Source: Amphritea opalescens (GTDB lineage: Bacteria > Pseudomonadota > Gammaproteobacteria > Pseudomonadales > Balneatricaceae). Taken from it: a stretch of DNA of 64,000 bases. The DNA lies in NCBI RefSeq assembly GCF_003957515.1, contig NZ_RQXW01000004.1:248001-312000 (forward strand), in the 5' to 3' direction. Shown here piece after piece: positions 35,983 to 46,849 of the stretch. Numbering within the stretch: the first letter of the stretch is position 1; every line of letters begins with the position of its first letter. The position numbers and the translations under genes are program-made. The notes under the pieces were generated by a model that saw nothing but the letters and a program-made list of their open reading frames with translations, was not told the DNA's origin and made no database searches.

Positions 35983-36843
35983 TTATTCTAACGGAGCCGC
36001 ATCTTGCTCATTCAGCTGTTCAGATACCTTATCAGCAAACTTTAAATCACACTTAATACCGGCTGGAATAGTTAGCTCGGGGTTGTCCATTTCCAACTGT
36101 ACACCAAATGCACTACTACCGACGTCACCCACAGGGTCGATTGCAATCACCCGCGCAACCCGCGCATGCTGAGCATCAACTTCAGGATAGACTTCGGCAG
36201 TATGACCGATAGTTAACTTACCAAAATACTGCACTGGCACCATCGTCTCAATATGCAGAGGGTTTAAAGCCACAAGCCTCACCACAGGATCTTCATCCAC
36301 ATATTCCCCTTGATACTTCAGGTTGCGCTGAACAACACCGTCAATAGGGCTGGTAATGAGCCGTTGTTCAAGCACTGCCTTTGCTCGCGCCAACTCTAAC
36401 CCTCTTATTTTCGCCTGCTCTTTAGCTTGCTTAACCGAGGCCGATGATAATTTTACCGCCCGCTCTGCCTGCTCTTTATCCTGAGAAGACGCCGCGTGGG
36501 TCAAAAACACTTCACTCACTCGAGTAGAGGCCAGACGATCATAGTTCAGGTTAACCAATCCACCATCCAGATCTGAACGGATAGCCGCCCGTGCCTTAGC
36601 CAACTGGACCGACGCAAACTCAACACGATCATCAAGCCGAGCGATTGGCTGCCCTTTTGTCACCCGCTCTCCCCGCTTCACCAACACCTCGGTGATCACG
36701 CCTGGAGAGGAGCTACTCAAATCAATACTCTTAGACGGGCTGATAATACAATCCAATGCCGGTAGTGTGTCATTTTGTTCAGACTCCGCCATCACTGGGG
36801 TAAAGACACCCAGGCAGATAAAAAAATAGATCAACGGTCTCAA
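35983..36843 (-). CDS. Periplasmic HlyD/RND-type membrane-fusion adaptor
   Basis: 286 residues. A signal peptide (1-19, LIYFFICLGVFTPVMA) is followed by a barrel-sandwich lipoyl-like domain split by a coiled-coil hairpin (SSSPGVITEVLVKRGERVTK, then ITSPIDGVVQRNLKYQGEYV) and a beta-barrel domain. The start is a TTG at 36843: AAAGGAG stands six bases upstream and no ATG fits the signal peptide. No RND pump follows; its neighbours are the M50/HlyD fusion and the GAF-like/HlyD protein, so it probably extends that apparatus in the periplasm. Confidence 0.85.
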   Translation of the reverse strand: MRPLIYFFICLGVFTPVMAESEQNDTLPALDCIISPSKSIDLSSSSPGVITEVLVKRGERVTKGQPIARLDDRVEFASVQLAKARAAIRSDLDGGLVNLNYDRLASTRVSEVFLTHAASSQDKEQAERAVKLSSASVKQAKEQAKIRGLELARAKAVLEQRLITSPIDGVVQRNLKYQGEYVDEDPVVRLVALNPLHIETMVPVQYFGKLTIGHTAEVYPEVDAQHARVARVIAIDPVGDVGSSAFGVQLEMDNPELTIPAGIKCDLKFADKVSEQLNEQDAAPLE

Positions 36844-36887
36844 ATCAAACTCCTTTGATGGTTTTGCATCATCCGATCAACCACAAA

Positions 36888-39032
36888 CTAAAGCATTTTT
36901 TCAAACCAAAACTCACGTGCCCTATAGGCTAGCTCCCGGGCTAAACTATGAGGACTATGTGTAAACTTTACGAAAACCGTTTTTGCTGGCACTCGCTCTC
37001 TAAATACCCCATCAGTCAAAAAAACCTCACTACTGGCGACAGGCAGATCTAAATTGAACTGAAACATAGGATGTAACGTTTTTACCTTAGATTCATCCGT
37101 CATATCCACTAATATATCACCTCCATAGGCTGAGCCCAGTACGGCATCGGGTAAAAAGTCGATAGCTTGAGGAACCGCTCTAATATTTTCCACCCTAATA
37201 CTCTGATCAAGATAACTCGCGAATCGCACCTCCGCCGTCACGCCAGCCTCCTTTAGCATCTCAGCCTGAGCCACCGAAACCACCACCTGTACCTCAAAAT
37301 TCCCAGGCTGATAGACAAACCCCAGCAGCTCGCCTTTTTCTACATAACGCCCTTCGAGGTCCTGCCAGCGATCAATAACCAACGTCCCCGACTGCGAAGC
37401 TCGAATCGATAATCCACCGATCTCCTCAGCCACATGAGCAAGGGCTTTATGTAAAGCGCCTATCTGTTCAACTAACAATGAAGCGCGTTGCGACTTATCC
37501 AACAGGGCTGAATGACGTAAATTCTCTTTTATCGTCAACTCCGCTTTGAGCTTCGCCTGCTTTGCCAACAGATCGGGGTTATCCAAAACAAAGATAGCAT
37601 CTCCCGCGTTGACATGGCGACCCGATGCGTCCAATCCGGTTACAAGGCCATCAGTCATCGAGCGTAACTGAGCCTGTTCAGGTAAGACAATGACGCCTTC
37701 GGTCATAAACGTCGTTTTAAAGGGAACAAATAACGCCAGCAAGGCAATGAGTAACGTCGATGACAGTACAACAACAGGACGTAAAACGTTATTTTGACGA
37801 CGAGCCATAACCCAAAGATCATAGACGAACATGCCACAGGGTTTGAGCAACTGAAGCCAAAGAGCCCAAATCGCGATACATAGCCCCAACCAGAGAAAGT
37901 AATCACTTACTAAAGCGACGATGACCACAATAATAAACAATCGATAACATAGCGCAGCCGGCCCATACGACAACAGCCACTTCTGCTCCCGTGGCTGACA
38001 GACCACGGGCGTTTCAACATGAAGACCGAATACTCGACGCAATACTAGCTGACGAAAATATAACTGCGCCCGAGACGCGAGGTTGGGCACCTCTATCCAG
38101 TCTGAAAAAAGATAATACCCATCGAACCGAAGCAAAGGATTGGCATTAAACAGAATAGTCGATAGCGACCCCGTTAAAGCCACAATAAAGCCTATTTCCT
38201 GCAAAATTGGTTGTTCACTAACACACCAAACCACTAACCCAATAGCCGCTAACAACATCTCAGCCATCACCCCGGCGGCGGCCACCAGCATGCGCTGCCG
38301 TTTATTGGCGAAGTGCGAGCTATCCGATGCGTCGACAAAAGGCACTGGGATAAACACCAACAACATCAAACCGGCTTTTTTGACCCGACCGCCACCTTTC
38401 CAGACAGCCAGTCCATGGGCTATTTCATGCACCAGTTTTAGAACGGGATAAACCGCCCAAAACCAGAAAAGATAGATAGGATCGGTCGCCCGCATCTGCA
38501 GATAGGTATACAGCTCAGACTTATGTTCCAGCCATAGGAATACCCCCAAGCTGATCATCAAACACCAGATTAGCGCAAACGAGGGGCGAAAAAGCCAAGG
38601 AATCAGCGGTGATAGTCGTCGCAATAGAAGGTCAGGATTAAAGGTATAAAACACAAAACTCACGGGATTCAAGGGCCGTTTTGTTTGGCCCGTTTGATGT
38701 TCGACCGGTTCTGCACCCTTAGCAACGGGGACCACAATGCCTATCTCGATTAACCGCGCAATCTGCTTAGCCAAGGCATCTTTAGGGACAGTAACCTTCT
38801 CACTCAGACAGATCTGCTGCAGACTCATACGTCCATTTAAACGCTGTAAAATCGTTCGCGTCACATCATCAATACGGTACTGGCTTTCAGTGCCCGTCGC
38901 TTGAATCAACCACCAAGACTCTCCGCCATCAACACGCTGACTAAATTTTATATTCGGCACACAGGTTAACTGAGCATTTTTCAACTGCTCCCACAGGCCA
39001 TCCGCCGTTAACCCTATCTTTTTTTCGATCAT
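36888..39032 (-). CDS. PqqD-like / M50 site-2 protease / HlyD fusion membrane protein
   Basis: About 714 residues. N-terminal PqqD-like winged helix (about 30-105; YRIDDVTRTILQRLNGRMSL, LIEIGIVVP). Multi-pass membrane M50 core with HEIAH (202-206), the zinc-binding HExxH, and NANPLLRFDGYYLF (from 296), the second M50 metal-binding Asp motif. After further TM helices (to about 440) comes a C-terminal HlyD-like lipoyl/coiled-coil domain (GLDASGRHVNAGDAIFVLDN; GTLVIDRWQDLEGRYVEKGE). The ATG at 39032 overlaps the upstream stop as ATGA; the frame is open 15 bases further. It likely processes or translocates a partner polypeptide; the LEPR-XLL protein is the obvious candidate (inference). Confidence 0.88.
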   Translation of the reverse strand: MIEKKIGLTADGLWEQLKNAQLTCVPNIKFSQRVDGGESWWLIQATGTESQYRIDDVTRTILQRLNGRMSLQQICLSEKVTVPKDALAKQIARLIEIGIVVPVAKGAEPVEHQTGQTKRPLNPVSFVFYTFNPDLLLRRLSPLIPWLFRPSFALIWCLMISLGVFLWLEHKSELYTYLQMRATDPIYLFWFWAVYPVLKLVHEIAHGLAVWKGGGRVKKAGLMLLVFIPVPFVDASDSSHFANKRQRMLVAAAGVMAEMLLAAIGLVVWCVSEQPILQEIGFIVALTGSLSTILFNANPLLRFDGYYLFSDWIEVPNLASRAQLYFRQLVLRRVFGLHVETPVVCQPREQKWLLSYGPAALCYRLFIIVVIVALVSDYFLWLGLCIAIWALWLQLLKPCGMFVYDLWVMARRQNNVLRPVVVLSSTLLIALLALFVPFKTTFMTEGVIVLPEQAQLRSMTDGLVTGLDASGRHVNAGDAIFVLDNPDLLAKQAKLKAELTIKENLRHSALLDKSQRASLLVEQIGALHKALAHVAEEIGGLSIRASQSGTLVIDRWQDLEGRYVEKGELLGFVYQPGNFEVQVVVSVAQAEMLKEAGVTAEVRFASYLDQSIRVENIRAVPQAIDFLPDAVLGSAYGGDILVDMTDESKVKTLHPMFQFNLDLPVASSEVFLTDGVFRERVPAKTVFVKFTHSPHSLARELAYRAREFWFEKML

Positions 39033-40285
39033 GGCAACCACTGCCACGCTTTAAAGCGCACCCATTGAATCAAGGGACCAAATAAAACATCACCGAGTCG
39101 TGTGCGGCCCACCCTGATATCAGCAACCCCTTTCATCCCGGGTCGAATATCCGGGCTTTCCTCCCCTTGTATATGACCTTCAACACGATAAAAACGTTGC
39201 CCTAATTGCGCCGTAAACACCGATGACACCGTATCCAATACCACCGGATAGGCTCGATTCCCCAGCCCGGTTAGCAGTATCTCGCCTTTATCGCCGCCGC
39301 TGACATAACGAATATCCGCTTCATCCACTTCAAATACGATCCGGTATTGCCCAACGGGAGCCATTTCAAACAGCACCTGCCCCTGTTTCACTACAGAACC
39401 AATAGCCCGCCCCATATCACCACTGATAATCTGCCCGGTGATGGGAGCCCGCAACGCCAATCGATTAAGCTTTTGCTGTAGCCGTTGAATATCAATTTTG
39501 GCAATATCCGCCTGCAGTGAAAACTGCTGTGCTTCCGCATAATTAAGCTGCGACAGTGCTTGGCGATGTTGTTTTTCAGCCACCGCGACATCATTTTTTA
39601 GCTGATCGAGCTGTAATCGAATATCGGCATCATCGAGAGACGCAATCAACTGCCCCTGCTTGACCACATCGCCCGCCAACACATCAATACTCTTAATAAA
39701 CCCGTCCACCGGAATCGTAATAGAGCGTTGAACACGCCCTTCAACAACCACCGGCGGCTTGATGGCGTGATCGACAGGCAGATATAAACAGAACAGCAGG
39801 AAAAGCAGACCGGCTAACAGGTAGAAACGATGAGCTTTCACCCGTTCATAAAGACGCTGAAGCCAAGACGTCGCCTCTCGCTCAGGATCAGCTGGCCCTT
39901 CTAATGGCGTCTCTATGGCTACCGGTACATTTCGGGCCAAGAGTTGATACCAAACGAGGCTCCAATCAATCAACGAGAGTTGGTAACGAGGGTTCACATC
40001 GGCACCGCTAAAACAAGCCAAAAACACAAACCGCTGTCCCTCGGGGTCGGTAAATTTCTGACTCATACTGCAAATCGAATCGCCGTTTACATTCAGATAG
40101 CTAATCACCGGATTATCGCTGGCAACCGCTAAATCGACCTGTTGGATAAAGGGAGACAGGGCATCCTCTTGATCTTCAGGCCAATGGCAGATCAGCTCAG
40201 GCATTCCCGTGGATACCGAGAAAACACCCGCCGATTTGACCCCACTCAACATTAAACAAACCGTCTTCAGCCAATCATTCAGCAT
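39029..40285 (-). CDS. HlyD-family membrane-fusion protein with N-terminal GAF-like domain
   Basis: 418 residues. The first ~115 residues (SGVKSAGVFSVSTGMPELIC, FVFLACFSGADV) resemble a GAF-like cytoplasmic domain. A TM helix at about 153-170 (FYLLAGLLFLLFCLYL) is followed by a periplasmic HlyD body: lipoyl half-motifs (GFIKSIDVLAGDVVKQGQLI and LRAPITGQIISGDMGRAIGS), a coiled coil between them and a beta-barrel. GGGGAG stands four bases before the ATG. First gene of the minus-strand cluster; its stop overlaps the M50/HlyD start. A sensor-coupled export adaptor is inferred. Confidence 0.85.
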   Translation of the reverse strand: MLNDWLKTVCLMLSGVKSAGVFSVSTGMPELICHWPEDQEDALSPFIQQVDLAVASDNPVISYLNVNGDSICSMSQKFTDPEGQRFVFLACFSGADVNPRYQLSLIDWSLVWYQLLARNVPVAIETPLEGPADPEREATSWLQRLYERVKAHRFYLLAGLLFLLFCLYLPVDHAIKPPVVVEGRVQRSITIPVDGFIKSIDVLAGDVVKQGQLIASLDDADIRLQLDQLKNDVAVAEKQHRQALSQLNYAEAQQFSLQADIAKIDIQRLQQKLNRLALRAPITGQIISGDMGRAIGSVVKQGQVLFEMAPVGQYRIVFEVDEADIRYVSGGDKGEILLTGLGNRAYPVVLDTVSSVFTAQLGQRFYRVEGHIQGEESPDIRPGMKGVADIRVGRTRLGDVLFGPLIQWVRFKAWQWLP

Positions 40286-40651
40286 TCAGCTCCCCAATTC
40301 GACGGATAACACACAATCTCGACGTCCGCCGTTATACACTTATTCAATTTAAACAATGCGATCGAGCGACTTAAGCTCAATCAGACACGCCATGGTCATT
40401 AACCTACTTTAACCCATATAACAGGGTGTAAGTATGTTCTATTAGCCCAAAGTGATATATAAAGCCAACCCAATGATCGTCTCAATGGCGCGCGCAGGAT
40501 TAGACCTGATAAGAGAACGAAAAAGGTCATTGATCACTCATACCGACAAGCGTAAATTACATCAGCCTTGCTGATACTCAGCGTCAACATCGCGATTAAA
40601 ACAACAGGATTTCAGCTGTTAACGTGCCGCAGATCAAACGGGGATAGGCTT
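40286..40651. promoter_or_regulatory. Divergent promoter region of the HlyD cluster and the TSUP gene
   Basis: 365 bp between divergent starts. It should hold the promoter of the HlyD/M50/LEPR-XLL cluster and that of the TSUP transporter. I could not assign boxes; no gene or RNA motif was seen. Confidence 0.35.
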
Positions 40652-41455
40652 ATGGAGTTAGATGTAACACTCATCATCTTATTTATTCTGACGGGACTCG
40701 CCGCGGGAATTATCGATGCGATTGCCGGTGGCGGCGGGATGATTACCCTACCGGTACTATTGATATCCGGCATGAGCCCCGTAGAAGCATTGGCGACCAA
40801 TAAACTTCAAGGGAGCTTTGGCACCTTTGCCGCCTCGCTATACTTTGTCCGCAAAAAACTGGTCGACCTATCCCAGATGAAGTTGATGATTGCCTGCACC
40901 TTTGTCGGGGCCGTAACCGGCACGGTGATCGTACAACAGCTGGACACCAGCCTACTCGCCTCGATCATGCCTTTGTTGCTCGCGGCGATTGCCCTCTATT
41001 TTATGCTGTCTAAGCAGATCGGCGATACCGAAAAAGCACGCAAGGTCAGCGATGCCCTCTTTGCCTTTACCTTTACCGCGGCCATCGGCTTTTATGATGG
41101 CTTTTTCGGGCCCGGTACCGGCACCTTTTTTGCGCTTGGCTTTGTTTCACTACTGGGTTTTAGTATGGCGCGGGCCACCGCCCATACCAAGATACTGAAT
41201 TTCACCTCAAATATAGCGGCGCTTATCTTCTTTGCTATCGGCGGGAACATCATCTGGCTGGCAGGCTTTATTATGGCGGCGGGGCAGCTAGTTGGCGGAC
41301 AAATTGGCGCTCAGTTAGTCGTCAGTCACGGGGTTAAACTGATTCGACCATTGGTTGTTATCGTGACTCTGACGATGTCGGCCAAGCTGCTGTTTGATCA
41401 GTATCAAAACAGCTCGGGCATGCTTTTCGGCCCTTGGCTTAATCTATTTAATTAA
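40652..41455 (+). CDS. TSUP-family (TauE/SafE) membrane exporter
   Basis: 267-residue inner-membrane protein of the sulfite/organosulfonate exporter family (PF01925) with about eight hydrophobic segments. The opening LAAGIIDAIAGGGGMITLPV is the family signature (AGxxDAIAGGGG), repeated in weaker form at FYDGFFGPGTGTFFALGF, as expected for its inverted twofold structure. The start at 40652 (MELDVTLI) follows GGGGATAGG; an in-frame extension to 40568 would lack a ribosome-binding site. Substrate unknown; a sulfur-containing anion is typical. Confidence 0.85.
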   Translation: MELDVTLIILFILTGLAAGIIDAIAGGGGMITLPVLLISGMSPVEALATNKLQGSFGTFAASLYFVRKKLVDLSQMKLMIACTFVGAVTGTVIVQQLDTSLLASIMPLLLAAIALYFMLSKQIGDTEKARKVSDALFAFTFTAAIGFYDGFFGPGTGTFFALGFVSLLGFSMARATAHTKILNFTSNIAALIFFAIGGNIIWLAGFIMAAGQLVGGQIGAQLVVSHGVKLIRPLVVIVTLTMSAKLLFDQYQNSSGMLFGPWLNLFN

Positions 41456-41466
41456 CACAGACAAAA

Positions 41467-41490
41467 AAAGAGGGCTCATCGGCCCTCTTT
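41467..41490. terminator. Bidirectional Rho-independent terminator
   Basis: AAAGAGGGC, TCATCG loop, GCCCTCTTT, with A-run on the left and T-run on the right, lies between convergent TSUP and fghA. A strong terminator for both strands. Confidence 0.88.
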
Positions 41491-41506
41491 CCACATTTCT
41501 ACCAGC

Positions 41507-42349
41507 CTATTCGGCGGTTAAATAGCGGTGATGGAATCTCATCTGCGCTTCAATGAAGCTGGCAATGAAGTAGTAACTATGATCATAGCCCTCATGCAGC
41601 TCAAGTTGCAGCGGATAACCCGAATCGGCGGCCGCAGCCGTTAATTTCTCCGGCTGTAGCTGCTCCGCTAAGAAGTCATCGGCCAGCCCCTGATCGACCC
41701 GCGTTGGTAGAGGTTCAGGATTATTGCGCAACAACACTGTGGTGTCATACTGTTGCCAATCATTCTCATCCGCCCCTAGGTAAGCGCTAAACGCTTTACG
41801 CCCCCAAGGGCACCTCATAGGATTGCTAATCGGACTAAAAGCCGACACCGACGTGTAACGGCCAGGATTGCGCAGGCTAATCATCAACGCGCCATGCCCA
41901 CCCATTGAATGCCCTGCAATCGCACGCCGCTGAGTGACAGGAAAGGTCGCCTCAATCAACTGGGGCAGCTCGTCAACGATGTAATCATACATCCGGTAGT
42001 GCTCTTTCCAAGGTGCCTCTGTCGCATTGACATAGAAACCCGCGCCCTGTCCCAGATCATAGCCATCATCGTTTGCCACGTCATCGCCACGAGGGCTGGT
42101 ATCCGGTGCAACAATGGCAATACCCAGTTCAGCAGCTACCCGCTGAGCCCCCGCCTTCTGCATAAAATTTTCATCGCTACAGGTCAGGCCCGAGAGCCAG
42201 TACAACACCGGTACCTTCTCACCCTTCTGAGCCTGTGGCGGCAGAAAGATAGCAAACCGCATGCTAACACCCAGCACCGATGACTGATGGTTATACTGCT
42301 TATGCCAACCATCAAAGCTCTTCGTCTGGCTTACCAGTTCTAAACTCAT
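41507..42349 (-). CDS. fghA: S-formylglutathione hydrolase
   Basis: 280-residue alpha/beta-hydrolase (esterase D type) hydrolysing S-formylglutathione to formate and glutathione, the second step of glutathione-dependent formaldehyde oxidation. Nucleophile S148 in [12 protein letters not shown]; catalytic Asp near 224 (QGLADDFL) and His257 in GYDHSYYFI; family blocks [14 protein letters not shown] and [11 protein letters not shown]. It follows frmA by 75 bp on the same strand, the standard operon order. Confidence 0.95.
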   Translation of the reverse strand: MSLELVSQTKSFDGWHKQYNHQSSVLGVSMRFAIFLPPQAQKGEKVPVLYWLSGLTCSDENFMQKAGAQRVAAELGIAIVAPDTSPRGDDVANDDGYDLGQGAGFYVNATEAPWKEHYRMYDYIVDELPQLIEATFPVTQRRAIAGHSMGGHGALMISLRNPGRYTSVSAFSPISNPMRCPWGRKAFSAYLGADENDWQQYDTTVLLRNNPEPLPTRVDQGLADDFLAEQLQPEKLTAAAADSGYPLQLELHEGYDHSYYFIASFIEAQMRFHHRYLTAE

Positions 42350-42424
42350 AAATGCTCTCCTCCGCTCGAGTTAAGAGCGGTACATCAGGGCTGCCGCATG
42401 ACGCAACAGCCACATGACTTACCG

Positions 42425-43576
<1,152 letters not shown>

Positions 43577-43682
43577 TCAAATTCGCAGACAAACACACTT
43601 AAATAGTCAGCAATCATTGTAGTTGTTTATGAAAACAAGATAATCTAGCTTTTTATCAATATACTTTTACGAGAATGTAACA

Positions 43683-44552
43683 ATGAGCCGTTGGGAAGGG
43701 GTTTCTGAGCTGGTTGCCGTCACCGAAACATCGAGTTTCACTGCTGCCGCCAAAAAACTGGGCGTCTCGACCGCTCAAGTCAGTCGTCAAATCAGCGCGC
43801 TGGAAAATCGACTCGGTACCAAACTGTTTTATCGCACCACCCGAAAAGTCACCGCCACCGAAGCCGGCCAAACCTACTATCAATACTGTCGGCAGTTGTT
43901 AAACGGGCTTGAAGAAGCGGAACGCGCGGTTACCAATCTGCAAAACACGCCCCGTGGGAAGTTAAAAATCACCGCGCCGGTCACCTATGGCGATCAAAAG
44001 ATAGCGCCATTGATTAATGACTTCCTCTGCCTTTACCCCGAACTGGAGATACATTGTCATTTAACCAATCAAACCGTCGATTTAGTGGCCTCTGGTTTCG
44101 ACCTAGCTATCCGCCTGGGTAAGCTGGAAGATTCCAGCATGATCGCGAGGCAATTGATCTCCCGACACCTCTACGTTTGCGCCTCACCCGACTACCTCAC
44201 CACTCATGGTGAACCCCATGTACTCAGCGAACTAAGCCACCACAACTGTCTACTCGGCACCTTAGAATATTGGCGTTTCCATGAACAAAGGCAGGAGCGA
44301 AATATCAAGGTCAGCGGTAACCTTCATTGCAACAGCGGCCAAGCACTCTTAGATGCAGCCCTGAAGGGCATCGGAATCGTGCAGCTGCCCGACTATTATG
44401 TCGAGCACTACCTACAAACGGGCGAATTACGCCCATTACTACAAAATTACCAACACTCGGGCGAAGGCGTATGGGCCCTCTACCCTCATAACCGCCACCT
44501 GTCGTCGAAGGTGAGAATGTTGGTGGATTATTTAGCCGAACATCTACGCTAA
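43683..44552 (+). CDS. LysR-family regulator beside frmA
   Basis: 289 residues. HTH at about 5-60 (LVAVTETSSFTAAAKKLGVS, TAQVSRQISALENRLG), effector domain from about 90 (KLKITAPVTYGDQKIAPLIN). It is of the DsdC/CrgA-like LysR group that often stands divergent from frmA and may control formaldehyde detoxification (inference). The 133-bp gap to frmA contains both promoters. The stop is followed by a single DnaA-box-like TGTGGATAA at 44570, probably chance. Confidence 0.88.
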   Translation: MSRWEGVSELVAVTETSSFTAAAKKLGVSTAQVSRQISALENRLGTKLFYRTTRKVTATEAGQTYYQYCRQLLNGLEEAERAVTNLQNTPRGKLKITAPVTYGDQKIAPLINDFLCLYPELEIHCHLTNQTVDLVASGFDLAIRLGKLEDSSMIARQLISRHLYVCASPDYLTTHGEPHVLSELSHHNCLLGTLEYWRFHEQRQERNIKVSGNLHCNSGQALLDAALKGIGIVQLPDYYVEHYLQTGELRPLLQNYQHSGEGVWALYPHNRHLSSKVRMLVDYLAEHLR

Positions 44553-44616
44553 CAGGCTAGAAATTCCCTTGTGGATAACCTGAGCAAAATGAGATAGATC
44601 GCAAGATAGCGGTTTA

Positions 44617-46845
44617 TTATTCCGGCAACTGAGTGATATAACCGTTTCCTACCTTAAGGAAGGCCGCTAAATCATCGGCTTTTAGCGGACGGCTAAAAAA
44701 GTACCCTTGTACTTCTTCGCAGGCATGCTGCTTCAAAAAAGCCAATTGCGCTTTCTCTTCTACCCCTTCGGCCGTAACGCTCAACCCCATATTATGAGCA
44801 ACCGCAATAATTGCCTGAGTCACCGCCGCGTCGTCATGATCCGTGGTGACATGGGTAATAAAAGAACGGTCAACTTTTAAGCGATCAATCGGAAAGCGTT
44901 TAAGATAACTCAGGCTAGAATAGCCCGTACCAAAGTCATCAATCGCCAGCTGTACACCCAGTGCTTTTAAGCGGTGCAGGGTTTCGACTGAGCCTTCGAC
45001 ATCATCCATCAACATATTTTCGGTAATTTCGAGTTCCAAGCAGTTAACCGGTAAGCCGGTATCTTCTAACACCTGAGCCACCAGCTGTTCGAGGTGCTGT
45101 TTCGCAAATTGACGCACCGACAGATTCACCGCCACCCGGATGTGCGGTAGCCCGTCCAGTTGCCACTGCCTAGCTTGCCGGCAGGCTTCCCGCATCACCC
45201 ATTCGCCAATAGCGGAGATCAATCCGGTTTCTTCTGCCACCGAAATAAACTCAACCGGCGACACATCCCCCAGCTGCTCACTCTTCCAGCGCAACAAGGC
45301 CTCGACCCCAACGATCTTACCACTGCGCAGGTCCACTTGAGGCTGGTAGTGTAATGTCAGCTCGTTATCTTCAATCGCATGACGTAAACCCGTTTCTAAC
45401 GCCAGACGCCGTTTAGCCACCACATTCATCGAATTCACAAACAGCTCATAGCCATTTTTGCCGGCGTGTTTCACGTAATACATCGCCGCATCGACGTTTT
45501 TCATCAAGCTATCGACGCTCTCCCCATGATGGGGGAAGATAGCGATACCGATACTCGGAGTGATCACCACTTCCTGACCGGCTAGGTCGATCGACCGACC
45601 AATGGTGTCGAGTATCCGCCGAGCAATATTTTCAGCATCCTGTATCTGCTCTATATGGGGTAGCAACACCGTGAATTCATCACCGCCAAACCGAGCAACC
45701 TGCGGGAGCAAGCCGCCCTGATCCTTATCTCTAACGTCAAGACTGAGCTGCCCAGTGACGCGAGGAATATCTGTAGGGGAGCCATCGACCGGATCAGTCT
45801 CGTGATCATCGACACATACACTCTGAAAAAGGCGGTTAGCCACCTCTTTCAACAGGAGATCGCCCATGCCATGACCAAAGGTATCGTTGATCCGTTTAAA
45901 ATTATCGAGATCGAGAAAGAGTACCGCGCCCAGACTATCGTTCCGCTCAGCCTGATCCATGGCCAGTTGCACACGATCACTAAAGACACTGCGGTTTGAT
46001 AGCCCCGTCAGACTGTCAAACCTCGCCAATTTCAGCACCTGCTCTTGAGCCTGCTTAAGCTCGGAAACATCCAGCATAGTGCCGGAAATCAGCGCGACAC
46101 GGCCCTGATCATCACAAAACACTTCAGCCTGATGCTGCATGTTTTTAATCGGCTGACCCGGTAAGCAAATGCTGTGGTTAATACCCGACATAAAACCAGA
46201 ATAGTGGCAGTTGAGTAGTTCTCGAAACCAGTGCCGTAACTGCGGCCATTCATTTACCGGCACGCAACGCAGAAACGAACGAATCCCTCTCGAGGTAACG
46301 CCCTGCTTTCCCCCCTGCAAATGATAAAACTGATCAGACCAATACACTTCCCCAGTGCTTAGGTGCCATTCCCAGTTACCGAGTCGAGCAATCCGCTGAG
46401 CATTCCCCAAACGAGCTTCGCTCTTCTGTAGCTGACGTAACTGCTCATTGGTGTTACTCGCCCGAATCATATAGTTAAGACGATGACCCAGTATTTTCCA
46501 GTTGAAGGGTTTAGAGACAAAATCCGTGGCGCCTGCGGCATATGCCTCGCGTACAGAATCCATATCATCCTGCCCAGTCGCCATCAATATCGGCACCAAC
46601 TTCCCATAAGGCATACTGCGTAGCTGACGACAAACATCAAAGCCATTCAGCTCGGGCATCTCGACATCCATCAACACAATGTCAGGCTGAGTCTCTTGGA
46701 AAATTTGAATCGCGGTGACACCGTTATCCGCCAGCAAGACATCAAACCCTTCTTGTTCAAGTGAATGTGTCGCCAGTATGCGGGCGGTAAGATCATCATC
46801 TACAACCAACACCCTAAAAGGTGTCGAGACTTTCTCAATAGTCAC
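44617..46845 (-). CDS. Response regulator with PAS-like, GGDEF and EAL domains
   Basis: 742 residues: receiver about 10-127 with Asp60 (VLMDVEMPELNG) and SKPFNW; PAS-like segment about 150-265 (LGNWEWHLSTGEVYWSDQFY); GGDEF about 272-470 with canonical RFGGDEF (387-391) and SLTGLSNR; EAL about 485-730 with VEALLRW (EAL 515-517), NLSVRQFA, DDFGTGYSSL and AEGVEE. The GGDEF domain carries an extra loop of about 45 residues (340-383) before the signature. Both catalytic motifs are intact, so it may synthesise and degrade c-di-GMP. GTG start four bases after the kinase stop. Confidence 0.9.
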   Translation of the reverse strand: MTIEKVSTPFRVLVVDDDLTARILATHSLEQEGFDVLLADNGVTAIQIFQETQPDIVLMDVEMPELNGFDVCRQLRSMPYGKLVPILMATGQDDMDSVREAYAAGATDFVSKPFNWKILGHRLNYMIRASNTNEQLRQLQKSEARLGNAQRIARLGNWEWHLSTGEVYWSDQFYHLQGGKQGVTSRGIRSFLRCVPVNEWPQLRHWFRELLNCHYSGFMSGINHSICLPGQPIKNMQHQAEVFCDDQGRVALISGTMLDVSELKQAQEQVLKLARFDSLTGLSNRSVFSDRVQLAMDQAERNDSLGAVLFLDLDNFKRINDTFGHGMGDLLLKEVANRLFQSVCVDDHETDPVDGSPTDIPRVTGQLSLDVRDKDQGGLLPQVARFGGDEFTVLLPHIEQIQDAENIARRILDTIGRSIDLAGQEVVITPSIGIAIFPHHGESVDSLMKNVDAAMYYVKHAGKNGYELFVNSMNVVAKRRLALETGLRHAIEDNELTLHYQPQVDLRSGKIVGVEALLRWKSEQLGDVSPVEFISVAEETGLISAIGEWVMREACRQARQWQLDGLPHIRVAVNLSVRQFAKQHLEQLVAQVLEDTGLPVNCLELEITENMLMDDVEGSVETLHRLKALGVQLAIDDFGTGYSSLSYLKRFPIDRLKVDRSFITHVTTDHDDAAVTQAIIAVAHNMGLSVTAEGVEEKAQLAFLKQHACEEVQGYFFSRPLKADDLAAFLKVGNGYITQLPE

Positions 46846-46849
46846 CGGG

